Below, one piece after another: positions 9,372-17,481 of a stretch of 64,000 bases of DNA. The notes under the pieces were generated by a model. That model was not told the DNA's origin. It was given only the letters and a program-made list of their open reading frames with translations, and searched no databases. The stretch's first letter is position 1. Every line of letters starts with the position of its first letter. The position numbers and the translations under genes are program-made. Location: positions 620,001 to 684,000 of the forward strand of contig NZ_MUBG01000001.1 in assembly GCF_002022415.1 (NCBI RefSeq). The letters are read 5' to 3'. Source of the DNA: Bartonella sp. WD12.1 (lineage in GTDB: Bacteria > Pseudomonadota > Alphaproteobacteria > Rhizobiales > Rhizobiaceae).

Positions 9372-10807
9372 ATGGCGAAAACAGAGAAGTTAGGAATGGA
9401 ATTACCTCAAGAAGGTCGTTTTATCAGCGCTGAATTTCCTCTTTTACGTAAAAACCTGATTATCATTGACCAAGCCGTTTCTGATCTGGATGAAAAAGTG
9501 GATGAGAAGGCTCCTTCACAGCATACTCATGAGATGAGTGAAGTCAGTGGACTTGAAGATGCACTCAGTGGAAAGATGGAGGTAGATAAGACCTTTGCCT
9601 TGGTTGATTTAACTGATATCCAAGGTGCCAACGATGCAGCTGAAAATCATGTTTTGTATAAATCAGGTGAGGATGCTTTGCCTTTGGCACTGCTCTCTCG
9701 CTCTTAGGCGAACACCAGCATACCATTGAAGATATCACAGGTCTTGAAGAGTATGTAGAAAGCGTCAATGTAGATTTGAAAGATTATGGGTGTTTGTCTG
9801 GTGAAAATGCGTGGGAAGATACCAATGTTTTCAAAGGTAAAGTCAGTGTTGAAAAGGACATTGAATTAACTGAAACCTCTTCTTTAACTTTGAAACAAAG
9901 TGATAAAGTGGTGACACAGTTAAATGCAACTGGAAGTTTGCTTAAAGGGCCTCTTAAGGTTGATGGCAAACCCGTTTACACCAAACCGCAAGCGGATAAA
10001 GCTATATCGGAAGAAATAGAAAAACTAAAACAGTCTTTGACTGATGAGAACTCGAGTTGCTCTGTTGTCATCAATAAGCTCGTTCATTGGCCTAAGCGTG
10101 CTGATGCCGAGTTACTTTACACACAAAGTGGGAAGATTAAGTGGCCAGATTGGATAACCGATGAAGCCGTGGTTGAAATCCAAGCGTGGGGCGGCGGCGG
10201 TTCTGGTGGGGGAGCTGGTCAGATACATTTGGGCGGCGGTGGCGGTGGAGGAGGATGCTCAGTATGGTATGGCCATAAATCAAGTTTGAATGAGCATGAA
10301 GACTTCATCATTGGTAAAGGTGGAGCTTCTGTAAAAGATAAAAATACGTCAGGCAATCCTGGTGGAAAAACAACTGTTGGAAAGAATCTTATCGTAGCCA
10401 CAGGCGGCGGTGGGGGGTGGGGAGCTTCTGACACTAGTTCAGGACAAGGTGGTGTTGGAGGAGAAGGAAAAACCGTTACTGAATTAATGGACGGTCGTCC
10501 AGATCTTGCCAAAAGTGGCAATGGTAGCTCGGGAACGAAAGGCAATGCTAGATTTAAAAGTGGCTTTGGTGGTGATGCTGGAGGGGATACATCAAGAGGC
10601 GGCTGTGGAGGGACTGGCAGGGGGCACTTTATTTCAGGTAAACCAGGTCGTGGATTTGGTGGTGGCGGTGCTGGATCGCATTATCAAAATAATCCCAGTG
10701 GCAATGGAGCTAATGGTGCTGTTCTTATAAGAATATGGAAGAAACCATATGAAAAGATCAGTGATCTAAATTATAAAGCTTTCAGTACTTTAATGCGACA
10801 GGAATAA
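9372..10807 (+). pseudogene. Glycine-rich tail fibre, copy 1, broken by a 1-base frameshift
   Basis: The sequence encodes the same protein as the intact copy at 10812-12158. The first frame runs from ATG 9372 to a stop at 9705-9707, and the homologous protein continues in another frame to 10807. Aligning the two copies (here gaggatgctttgcc, there gaggattgctttgtc) shows one T missing after about 9675; restoring it yields one frame of about 478 codons. The N-terminal part is nearly identical to copy 2 (KLGMELPQEGRF, IIIDQAVSDLDEK). The second half is a glycine-rich domain with GGGG runs. It could be a true pseudogene, a phase-variable fibre or an assembly error. Confidence 0.75.
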
Positions 10808-10811
10808 TATG

Positions 10812-12158
10812 ATGGCGAAAACAAATAAGTTGGCAATGGAATTACCCTTAGAAGGTCGTTTTATTAGTGTTGAATTTCCTATTACACGTGAAGATTTGAT
10901 AATAATTGATCAGGCGGTTTCTGATCTTGACGAAAAAACAGATGGTAAGGTGCCTTTACAGCACACTCATGAGATGAGTGAAGTCAGTGAGCTTGAAGAA
11001 GCATTAAGTGGCAAGATGGCAACAGATAAAACATTTGCTTTGGTTGATTTGACTGATGTCGAAGGTGCCAACGATGCACCTGAAAATCATGTTTTATATA
11101 AATCAAGTGAGGATTGCTTTGTCTTTGGTGATCCGACATCACTCTTCCACCCGCACCAACATGAAGCTGAAGATATTACAGATCTTGAGAAATATATAGC
11201 AACTGTCAATGTAGATCTGAAAGATTATGGATGTTTATCGGGTAAAAACGAATGGGAAAATACCAATGTTTTTAAAGGTAAGATCAACATTGAAGAAGGT
11301 GTTGAATTAGCTGAAACCTCTTTTTTAACTGTAAAGCAGAAAGATAAAGTGGTGACAAATTTAAGCACAACTGGAAGCTTGCTTAAAGGACCTCTCAAGA
11401 TTGATGATGAACCCATTTATACTAAATCGCAATTGGATGAAGCTATGTCAAAAGAAATCGAAAAACTGAAACAATCTTTGACTGATGAAAATACAAGTTG
11501 CTCTAAGCTTGCTGATGCGGAATTACTTATTACACAAAGTGAGAAAATTAAATGGCCAGATTGGGCAACTGATGAAACCAAAGTTGAGATCCAAGCATGG
11601 GGCGGCGGCGGCGGTAGTGCAAAGAACAATGATTATCCGGGTGGCGGTGGCGGTGGTAGTGGCTGCGTAGTGTGGTATGGCTATAAGTCAAGTTTAAATG
11701 GACATCACGATATCATCATTGGTAGTGGGGGACATGATGGTGGTGGATCAGGCTATGGTGGTAATTCTGGAGGACACACAATTATAGGCAATAATTTTAT
11801 TGCCGTCGCAGGTGGTGGCGGTGGTGGGCCCGGTGTTGAACAGAAGGTAGGAAACAGTGGCTACGGGAGTAGAGGAGATAACTTTGGTTTGGTAACTGAT
11901 GAACATCCCGGTCTTGTCAGAGCTTGTAATGGTTATGCCGGAGGGCATGGAGAATATAAACAAAGAAGTGGCTTTGGTGGCAATGCAGGCAATGCGATAA
12001 AAGGGGTTACTGGAGCACAGGGAGGTGGTTTAGGTAACCTTATCTCAGGAGTTGGAGGTGCAGGTTATGGTGGTGGTGGTAGTGGTGCTCGTGGAGCTCA
12101 AGATGCTGGCGGTAAGGGAGCTAATGGTGCTGTCCTTATAAGACTATGGAAGAATTAA
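10812..12158 (+). CDS. Tail fibre / receptor-binding protein with glycine-rich C-terminal domain
   Basis: A 448-residue protein. Residues 1-60 form a conserved attachment region (LAMELPLEGRFISVEF, LIIIDQAVSDLDEK). A helical middle includes an HTHEMSEV motif and a coiled-coil-like stretch (EAMSKEIEKLKQSLTDEN). Residues from about 260 to the end are glycine-rich with repeated GGGG and GXG runs, like the polyglycine-helix adhesin domains of T-even gp38 and S16-type phages; the closing NGAVLIRLWKN resembles other phage glycine-rich proteins. The start matches copy 1; an extra ATG at 10809 is possible. It probably determines host-surface recognition. Confidence 0.75.
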   Translation: MAKTNKLAMELPLEGRFISVEFPITREDLIIIDQAVSDLDEKTDGKVPLQHTHEMSEVSELEEALSGKMATDKTFALVDLTDVEGANDAPENHVLYKSSEDCFVFGDPTSLFHPHQHEAEDITDLEKYIATVNVDLKDYGCLSGKNEWENTNVFKGKINIEEGVELAETSFLTVKQKDKVVTNLSTTGSLLKGPLKIDDEPIYTKSQLDEAMSKEIEKLKQSLTDENTSCSKLADAELLITQSEKIKWPDWATDETKVEIQAWGGGGGSAKNNDYPGGGGGGSGCVVWYGYKSSLNGHHDIIIGSGGHDGGGSGYGGNSGGHTIIGNNFIAVAGGGGGGPGVEQKVGNSGYGSRGDNFGLVTDEHPGLVRACNGYAGGHGEYKQRSGFGGNAGNAIKGVTGAQGGGLGNLISGVGGAGYGGGGSGARGAQDAGGKGANGAVLIRLWKN

Positions 12159-12188
12159 CGTCCTAAAGATTTTTACAAAGGAGTTTTT

Positions 12189-12413
12189 ATGCAATATGCA
12201 GTTGTTGAAAATGGTATGGTAACTAATATTATTGTTGCACCAGAGGATTATGTTTATCCGTTTGAAGGGAAAGCTATTGCCTCAAACGAAGCACAAATCG
12301 GTTGGACTTATAAAGACGGGCAATTTTATCCTCCTGTTGATGAGGAAAAAGACGACTTATCTTTCACTGAAACAACACAACCAGAGACATCTGAAGACCC
12401 CATAGAGGTGTAA
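12189..12413 (+). CDS. Small tail-fibre-associated protein
   Basis: A 74-residue protein with AAAGGAG eight bases before its ATG. It opens with MQYAVVENGMVTNIIVAPED and later carries IGWTYKDGQFYPP, a pattern common to small phage proteins and the N-terminal part of fibre-assembly proteins placed directly after tail fibre genes. The C-terminal 25 residues are acidic. A fibre chaperone or fibre-tip role is inferred only from position and motif. A strong terminator follows it. Confidence 0.6.
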   Translation: MQYAVVENGMVTNIIVAPEDYVYPFEGKAIASNEAQIGWTYKDGQFYPPVDEEKDDLSFTETTQPETSEDPIEV

Positions 12414-12465
12414 AGAAGGACACTTCAGTTAAGTTTCATCAAAACCTTTCTTAAGAAAGCAGTGC

Positions 12466-12497
12466 AAGGCCAAATAGATTTATTTGGCCTTTATTTT
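12466..12497 (+). terminator. Rho-independent terminator between fibre and sheath genes
   Basis: An 11-bp perfect stem (arms 12466-12476 and 12481-12491, four-base loop) is followed by a T-rich run ending at about 12499. It would end the baseplate/fibre transcript and implies a separate promoter for the sheath-tube-tape measure genes, probably within 12500-12530 or by read-through. Confidence 0.75.
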
Positions 12498-12530
12498 TTC
12501 ATCAGCCAATCATTTAAAGGAGCACCAAGA

Positions 12531-13922
12531 ATGGCATCAGGATTTTTACACGGTGTTGAAGTCATCGAGAATGACGATGGCACACGCCCTATTGCGCCAA
12601 TTCAGTCGGCAGTTATAGGCATTGTAGGTACAGCACCCAATGCAGATGAAGAGGTCTTTCCTCTTAATACACCGGTTTTAATATCAGGATCTCTTTCCAA
12701 GGCAGCTAAACTCGACAAATACAACACAGGAGAAGGTACACTGCCCAATGCTGTTGATCTGATTTTCAAACAAGCAGGTGCCATTGTTGTTGTGGTGCGC
12801 GTAGAAGAAAGCAGAGATGAAAACAAAACATTGACGAATGTTTTAGGTGGTGTCAATGCCAATGGTTCTTACGAAGGTGTCCATGCTTTCATAGGAGCAC
12901 AATCCATCGTTGGGCAAACACCACGCATTCTGATTGCTCCTGGTTTTACTCACAAACGCGATGCTGGTGTGTCTGCTATAAGTGTCTCAAACGGAGGCAG
13001 TGGTTACACATACGCTACTGTTAAAATAGAAGGCAATGCCAAGGCGACAGCTATTGTTTCTGATGGAGAAGTGCGAAGCATTGTAGTTGATGAGAGTGGA
13101 AGTGGTTATGAAGAAGCCCCTCGTGTAACCATTGAAGGTGATGGAGAAGGTGCCACAGCCGAAGCGACAATCAAAAAAATGTCTAATCCCGTAGCAGCAG
13201 AGCTAATTGGTATTGCTGAACGTTTACGCGCTATTGTGGTGATTGATGGACCCAACACAACGGATGAAGAAGCAATCTCAACGAGAGGAGATTTTGATTC
13301 CAAACGTGCCATCATAGCTGACCCATTTGTAAGTGTTTTGCGTAATGGAAGAATTTCACAAGAACCAGCAAGTTCAGTAGTTGCCGGTATTATTGCTAAA
13401 ACAGATTTCACGCACGGTTTTTGGCATTCTCCTTCAAACAAAGGGATCAATGGCATTAGTGGTACAGCACGACCCATTGATTTTGCCATTGGTGACAGTT
13501 CCAGTCGTGCTAATTTGCTTAATGAAAAGAATATAACAACAATCATTCGTGAGAATGGTTATCGCTTATGGGGTAATCGTACACTTTCATCAGATCCAAA
13601 GTTTGCTTTTATATCCGTGGTGAGAACTGCAGATATGATTAACGATGCCATTTTACGTGGGCATATGTGGGCAGTCGATCGAAACATCACAAAAACTTAT
13701 CTGAGCGATGTGAGTGAAAGCGTCAATGCTTATTTACGTGACTTGAAAGCACAAGGCGCCATTATTGGAGGGCGTTGTTATCCTGACCTCGAACTTAATA
13801 CACCAAGTGCCATTGAAAGTGGACAAGTCTATTTCAATGTCGAATTCCAACCAACCACGCCAGCAGAACGCATCACGTTCCGTTCGCGTATTGTCAATGA
13901 TTACATAGAGGAGATCCTTTAA
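12531..13922 (+). CDS. Contractile tail sheath protein, P2 gpFI-like
   Basis: A 463-residue sheath protein starting with MASGFLHGVEVIENDDGTRP, typical of P2 FI. The ATG at 12531 has AAAGGAG upstream; an earlier in-frame ATG lies inside the terminator. Conserved segments include VIGIVGTAPNAD, HGFWHSPSNKGINGI, and the C-terminal GGRCYPDLELN and VEFQPTTPAERITFR. Residues about 147-215 form an insertion of two related beta units, each with a GSGY motif followed by VTIEG or VKIEG, not part of the P2 core. Sheath subunits contract to drive the tube through the envelope. A tube gene follows at once. Confidence 0.9.
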   Translation: MASGFLHGVEVIENDDGTRPIAPIQSAVIGIVGTAPNADEEVFPLNTPVLISGSLSKAAKLDKYNTGEGTLPNAVDLIFKQAGAIVVVVRVEESRDENKTLTNVLGGVNANGSYEGVHAFIGAQSIVGQTPRILIAPGFTHKRDAGVSAISVSNGGSGYTYATVKIEGNAKATAIVSDGEVRSIVVDESGSGYEEAPRVTIEGDGEGATAEATIKKMSNPVAAELIGIAERLRAIVVIDGPNTTDEEAISTRGDFDSKRAIIADPFVSVLRNGRISQEPASSVVAGIIAKTDFTHGFWHSPSNKGINGISGTARPIDFAIGDSSSRANLLNEKNITTIIRENGYRLWGNRTLSSDPKFAFISVVRTADMINDAILRGHMWAVDRNITKTYLSDVSESVNAYLRDLKAQGAIIGGRCYPDLELNTPSAIESGQVYFNVEFQPTTPAERITFRSRIVNDYIEEIL

Positions 13923-14428
13923 TGATTGCACCTAGATTACCAAGAGCTTTGAAACATTTTAACATTTATGTTGATGGGATTCCCTATAGAGAAAAATGTG
14001 ACAGTGTTACTTTACCAAGTTTAAATTTCGTCGTTGAAAGTTTTCGTGCAGGTGGCATGGATGTTCCTGTTGGAATCGAGATGGGAATGGAAGAGCTCAC
14101 GCTTTCTATGACTGTTGCAGATTGCTCTGACGAACTTCTAGGTCTTTTGGGTAAACCCAATATTGATATTTCTTTGCGTGGTGCAATTCAAGCACAGGGT
14201 GCAGCAGAAGAAGGAGTTGTAATCTCCATGCGTGGATTTTGCAAGGGCTATGAACCTGGCCAATGGCAGCCTGGTGCTAAGTCTACCACAACGATCAATT
14301 ATACCCTGAATTATTTCAAATATGTTCAAAATGACAAGGAAATCGTTGAGATTGATGCTTACAACATGGTGAGAAAATTCAATGGCGTTGATCAATTAGC
14401 AAAACATAGAGAACTTTTAGGAATGTAA
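13922..14428 (+). CDS. Tail tube protein, P2 gpFII-like
   Basis: A 168-residue protein of the Phage_tube family. It starts MIAPRLPRALKHFNIYVDG and has the GGMDVPVGIEMGMEELTLSM strand pair and MRGFCKGYEPGQWQPG, followed by TTTINYTLNYFKY, all typical of FII; P2 FII has 172 residues. Its hexamers stack into the inner tube. The ATG overlaps the last base of the sheath stop. The order sheath, tube, E/E', tape measure is that of P2. Confidence 0.92.
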   Translation: MIAPRLPRALKHFNIYVDGIPYREKCDSVTLPSLNFVVESFRAGGMDVPVGIEMGMEELTLSMTVADCSDELLGLLGKPNIDISLRGAIQAQGAAEEGVVISMRGFCKGYEPGQWQPGAKSTTTINYTLNYFKYVQNDKEIVEIDAYNMVRKFNGVDQLAKHRELLGM

Positions 14429-14429
14429 A

Positions 14430-14690
14430 ATGACTATTAAACAAAATATTACCCATAAATTGCTCTTCCCCATTAACGTTGAAGGAAAAGAACGCACCGA
14501 AATCACTTTACGCCGTCCAAAGGTAAAAGACGCCGAAGCTACTGATAAAACAGAAGGTGTTGAGCAAACGATAATTATGATTTCACGTCTTTCTGGGTGG
14601 CCTGAAGAGGCTGTTGGTGAACTTGATGTCGATGATATGGAAAATATCGGGAAAAAATTGGCGGCTTTTATAAAGCGGCGGGCTACCTAA
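14430..14690 (+). CDS. Tail assembly chaperone, P2 gpE-like
   Basis: An 86-residue protein with ITLRRPKVKDAEATD and MISRLSGWPEEAVGELDVDDM, the hallmark of P2 gpE and related chaperones that coat the tape measure before tube assembly. In P2 part of the product is extended by a -1 frameshift into E'. The same layout is present: the -1 frame is open from 14636 and encodes an E'-like domain. The run GGGAAAAAATTG at 14649-14660 is the most likely slip region, although no heptamer there fits the X-XXY-YYZ rule exactly. Confidence 0.85.
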   Translation: MTIKQNITHKLLFPINVEGKERTEITLRRPKVKDAEATDKTEGVEQTIIMISRLSGWPEEAVGELDVDDMENIGKKLAAFIKRRAT

Positions 14691-14827
14691 CCTGGGAAAC
14701 CGCCGCTGAACTCATGGCCGATATTGCTATCGTGTTTCATTGGCCCCTTTCAGAGATGATGGAAATGGAACCTCAAGAGCTCTGGTTTTGGCGCCATAAA
14801 GCTGCAGAAAGGTATAAGAAAAAATGA
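14636..14827 (+). CDS. GpE' extension made by -1 frameshifting
   Basis: The frame, -1 relative to gpE, is open from 14636 to a stop at 14825-14827. It encodes a domain with ELMADIAIVFHWPLSEMM and ELWFWRHKAAERY, clearly the P2 GpE' domain (DIA.VFHWP). It has no well-placed start of its own before the conserved region except an internal ATG at the start of MADIAIVF. A fused E+E' product would have about 132 residues (P2: 142). The stop overlaps the tape-measure ATG by ATGA. Confidence 0.75.
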   Translation, partial: YGKYREKIGGFYKAAGYLTWETAAELMADIAIVFHWPLSEMMEMEPQELWFWRHKAAERYKKK

Positions 14828-16032
14828 GTAAAACAGTTGCAGATGCTAAGGTGCGATTGACCCTTGAAGACAAGATAACTGCACCCATTAAACGTATTCA
14901 AAAACGTTTAACGGACTTATCAAATAAATTATCAAATAAGTTTAAAATCCCTCGCCTTATGGCTGCGACACGCAAAATGACAGCAAGCTTAAAAGGGGTC
15001 AACAATGCTCTTGGTACAGTAACCAACCGTGTTTCTATGTTATCAGGAGCATTAGGCCTTGCTGGTGGCGGTCTTGCTGCAAGCTTGACTGCAGTGACTA
15101 TGAAAACCATGCATATGGGGGATAGTCTTCACCACGCATCGCGTCATTTAGGTATGAGCGTTAAAGATCTTCAGTTATGGGGTGATGCAGCGGATAATTC
15201 AGGTTATTCTGCTGAGAAATTCCAACAATCCCTGGCTGTTTTAAACAGGCGTTCAGCACAAGCTTTAGCTGGACAAAAAAGGGGAATTATGGGGTTTCAG
15301 GCGCTTGGTATTTCTGTAAAAGATGCCTCTGGAAAGCTTAAATCAAACTCAGACTTGTTAGAAGAAATTACCGACAAGATGAGTAAGATAGACAACCAAG
15401 CACAAAGACAACATATTGCTGCCTTGCTTTTTGGTGGTGACGGTAAAGAAATGGCTGCCATGCTCTCGCAAGGTATGGAGCCTATCAAGGAGTTGTTTGA
15501 AAAGGCAAAAAAGAGCGGATGGCTTATGGGGGCTGATGTTGCTCACTATGCTGCAGATTTAAATGATAAGCTTGGAGCTTTTAAGAAAAAACTGGGCGGT
15601 GTTGCCACTTTTATTGGGGCACGGTTCATGCCGGTAATCAATGATTTGATTGATGCCTTTTCAAAGTTGATTGATGAAAACCGTGATCTCATTCAAACAA
15701 CTGTCGCAAATTGGGCGAGGGTTTTAAGAAAAGCTATACAGGATTTATGTGATCCTACTTCTGAATTAAGGCAAAATATCACAAATGTTACAGAAAGTAT
15801 TAAAGGCTGGTTTCGATGGTTAGAGCCACTAATTGGTGAGATAACTCTCTTTAAAATAGGTCTTACAGCTCTTGTGGCCTTCATTGTGGGGCCACTGGTT
15901 TCAGCACTTGCTGTGGTTGGTGCAGCGTTTGTTACATTTGGTACAACTATTGTTACCCTTATTATGGGGCCACTTATAACAGCGATTTACACACTTACTA
16001 CAGCTTTTTTACATTTGGTGCGGCCATTATGA
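14824..16032 (+). CDS. Tail tape measure protein, N-terminal part (P2 gpT-like)
   Basis: 402 residues. It begins with a helical segment (VADAKVRLTLEDKITAPIK), followed by RMSMLSG-like and LAGGGLAAS segments and the phage-tail TMP domain HMGDSLHHASRHLGMSVKDL and FQQSLAVLNRR. Hydrophobic stretches (ALVAFIVGPLVSALAVVGAA) close the frame. It stops at 16030-16032 after LHLVRPL, where related proteins continue FGAAIMTTPVGW. That continuation is found in the -1 frame and is joined to this one by a U-UUU-UUA heptamer at 16005-16011. The full protein would have about 680 residues. Confidence 0.82.
   Translation: MSKTVADAKVRLTLEDKITAPIKRIQKRLTDLSNKLSNKFKIPRLMAATRKMTASLKGVNNALGTVTNRVSMLSGALGLAGGGLAASLTAVTMKTMHMGDSLHHASRHLGMSVKDLQLWGDAADNSGYSAEKFQQSLAVLNRRSAQALAGQKRGIMGFQALGISVKDASGKLKSNSDLLEEITDKMSKIDNQAQRQHIAALLFGGDGKEMAAMLSQGMEPIKELFEKAKKSGWLMGADVAHYAADLNDKLGAFKKKLGGVATFIGARFMPVINDLIDAFSKLIDENRDLIQTTVANWARVLRKAIQDLCDPTSELRQNITNVTESIKGWFRWLEPLIGEITLFKIGLTALVAFIVGPLVSALAVVGAAFVTFGTTIVTLIMGPLITAIYTLTTAFLHLVRPL
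16005..16011 (+). promoter_or_regulatory. Candidate -1 slippery heptamer T-TTT-TTA in the tape-measure gene
   Basis: In the frame of the upstream part the codons read GCT TTT TTA CAT, giving a perfect X-XXY-YYZ heptamer. A -1 slip moves ribosomes to TTT TTT ACA and on through FTFGAAIMTTPVGW into the downstream part. Alternatively a T7 tract has lost one T. Confidence 0.5.
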
Positions 16033-16865
16033 CCACACCTGTTGGGTGGATTGCAGCAGCTATTATAGGGCTTATTGCAGCAGGGGTCGCACTTTATGTC
16101 TATTGGGATAAAGTCAAGAAAGTGCTTACTATAGCACTCAATAAGATTTGCGATGCCTTTGTTAAGCTGGGTGACTTCATTATGAAGTATACGCTTATCG
16201 GTTATGTAATTAATGGCATTAAGAAGCTTGTTGCAACAGCTGTTTGGCTTTACGAAAATTGGGATGAGGTCATGGCCTCCTGCGGGCGGTTATGGAGCTC
16301 TCTTGGGGAGACAATTAATCAATTTTTTGATTGGTTTTCTAATCTCAGTTTATTTGAGGCAGGTGCTAGCCTGATTACAGGTCTGTGGGATGGTCTCAAA
16401 AGCGTATGGGATACTATGACACAATGGCTTTCTGGTGCGGTGCAAAAATTAATGGGGTGGATGCCTGATTTTGTTAAAGACAAGCTAGGATTTAACGTTA
16501 CAGTTAGCAAAAACACTACCGAGAGTTTAAAGAATCTCACACAAGAGACAAAAACATACGCACAAAAGATTATTCATTCAACTGTTGTTTCTAACATCTC
16601 TCCTGAGCAACGTTATTACACAGATGAGAGATATGTTAATGGTGAAGGTAGGCGACCTTATGGGGAGGCATTTAAAACGCCTGAACCGATTATGGCACAT
16701 AAGGAAAATAAGACGACTAATGTTGATGCATCTATTACGATTAGCGGTTTAAACATCAGTGGGGGCAGCGGTTCACCGCAGGATATTAGTGCTGCTATTA
16801 AAAAAGCTCTTGCAGATCAAGCTAGACAGCAACGTTTAGCAATTAACTCAAGTTTATCGGATTAA
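16029..16865 (+). CDS. Tail tape measure protein, C-terminal part
   Basis: 278 residues; MTTPVGWIAAAIIGLIAAG is a typical internal hydrophobic segment of tape-measure proteins. It is followed by tryptophan-rich helices (WLYENWDEVMASC, LITGLWDGLKSVWDTM) and a C-terminal part with ITISGLNISGG. The apparent ATG at 16029 overlaps the stop of the first part and lies inside a conserved run that begins upstream in this frame (FGAAIMTTPVGW), so this is a continuation rather than an independent gene. Read-through by -1 frameshift or an ancestral single frame are both possible. Confidence 0.8.
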   Translation: MTTPVGWIAAAIIGLIAAGVALYVYWDKVKKVLTIALNKICDAFVKLGDFIMKYTLIGYVINGIKKLVATAVWLYENWDEVMASCGRLWSSLGETINQFFDWFSNLSLFEAGASLITGLWDGLKSVWDTMTQWLSGAVQKLMGWMPDFVKDKLGFNVTVSKNTTESLKNLTQETKTYAQKIIHSTVVSNISPEQRYYTDERYVNGEGRRPYGEAFKTPEPIMAHKENKTTNVDASITISGLNISGGSGSPQDISAAIKKALADQARQQRLAINSSLSD

Positions 16866-16870
16866 GCGTC

Positions 16871-17260
16871 ATGATGTTAGCATTGGGGGATTTTATTTTT
16901 TCCGTTAACACAGCTGCCTATCAAGAACTTGAGATGACTTATGATGTTCCATGGGTAGAGCAAGGACGTCTGGGAAGTAAAGCAGCGTTTCAGTTGCCGG
17001 CCATTGCTAATGCCGAATATTCTTTATCAGGCGTGATTTATCCGAATTTTAAGGGTAGTTACGGTCAATTGGATAGATTGCGGAGCATGGCGCATGTAGG
17101 GCCACATTTGTTGGTAAGTGGAAAAGGCAAAATTTTCGGTAAATTTGTTATTCTTTCCCTAGATGAAAAACAGAGCTTTTTTCATAAAAACGGTGATCCA
17201 CGCAAGCAAGAATTCACATTGCAACTAAGAGAATATGGTGGAGATGGGGGCATGTGGTGA
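16871..17260 (+). CDS. Tail protein U (P2 gpU-like)
   Basis: 129 residues, starting at ATG 16871 or the next ATG 16874. It has the P2 gpU layout: FIFSVNTAAYQELE at the N-terminus, WVEQGRLGSKAAFQ in the middle and LLVSGKGKIFGKFVILSL near residue 90, with KQEFTLQLREYG at the end. gpU acts in tail-tube completion and baseplate assembly. It is followed by X and D with short overlaps, the P2 order. Confidence 0.85.
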   Translation: MMLALGDFIFSVNTAAYQELEMTYDVPWVEQGRLGSKAAFQLPAIANAEYSLSGVIYPNFKGSYGQLDRLRSMAHVGPHLLVSGKGKIFGKFVILSLDEKQSFFHKNGDPRKQEFTLQLREYGGDGGMW

Positions 17261-17481
17261 GTGATATTTACGTTACCAAAGATGGCGATATGGTTGATGC
17301 CATTTGCTGGAGACACTATCCAAAGGGTCAGCAAGCACTGGCTGTTGAGCGTGTTTATGCAACCAACCACAGACTAGCAGATCTTGGACCCATTTTAAAA
17401 GCGGGGATCACAATTATTTTACCTTCCCTTCCTCATCCTCAAGCAACACCCGTCATTAGGCTCTGGGGCAGCAAACAATGA
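17254..17481 (+). CDS. Tail protein X (P2 gpX-like, LysM-like)
   Basis: 75 residues with VTKDGDMVDAICWRHYP, the LysM-like start of P2 gpX, and ITIILPSLP near the end. It is required for tail assembly in P2. It overlaps gpU by seven bases and gpD by four, so a GTG start at 17257 is also possible. Size matches P2 gpX (67 residues) closely. Confidence 0.85.
   Translation: MVSDIYVTKDGDMVDAICWRHYPKGQQALAVERVYATNHRLADLGPILKAGITIILPSLPHPQATPVIRLWGSKQ

Noticed and set aside
10219-10545. 108-codon proline-rich frame antisense to the first fibre gene
   Set aside because: It is the complement of glycine codons (GGN to NCC) in the glycine-rich domain; a shadow frame.
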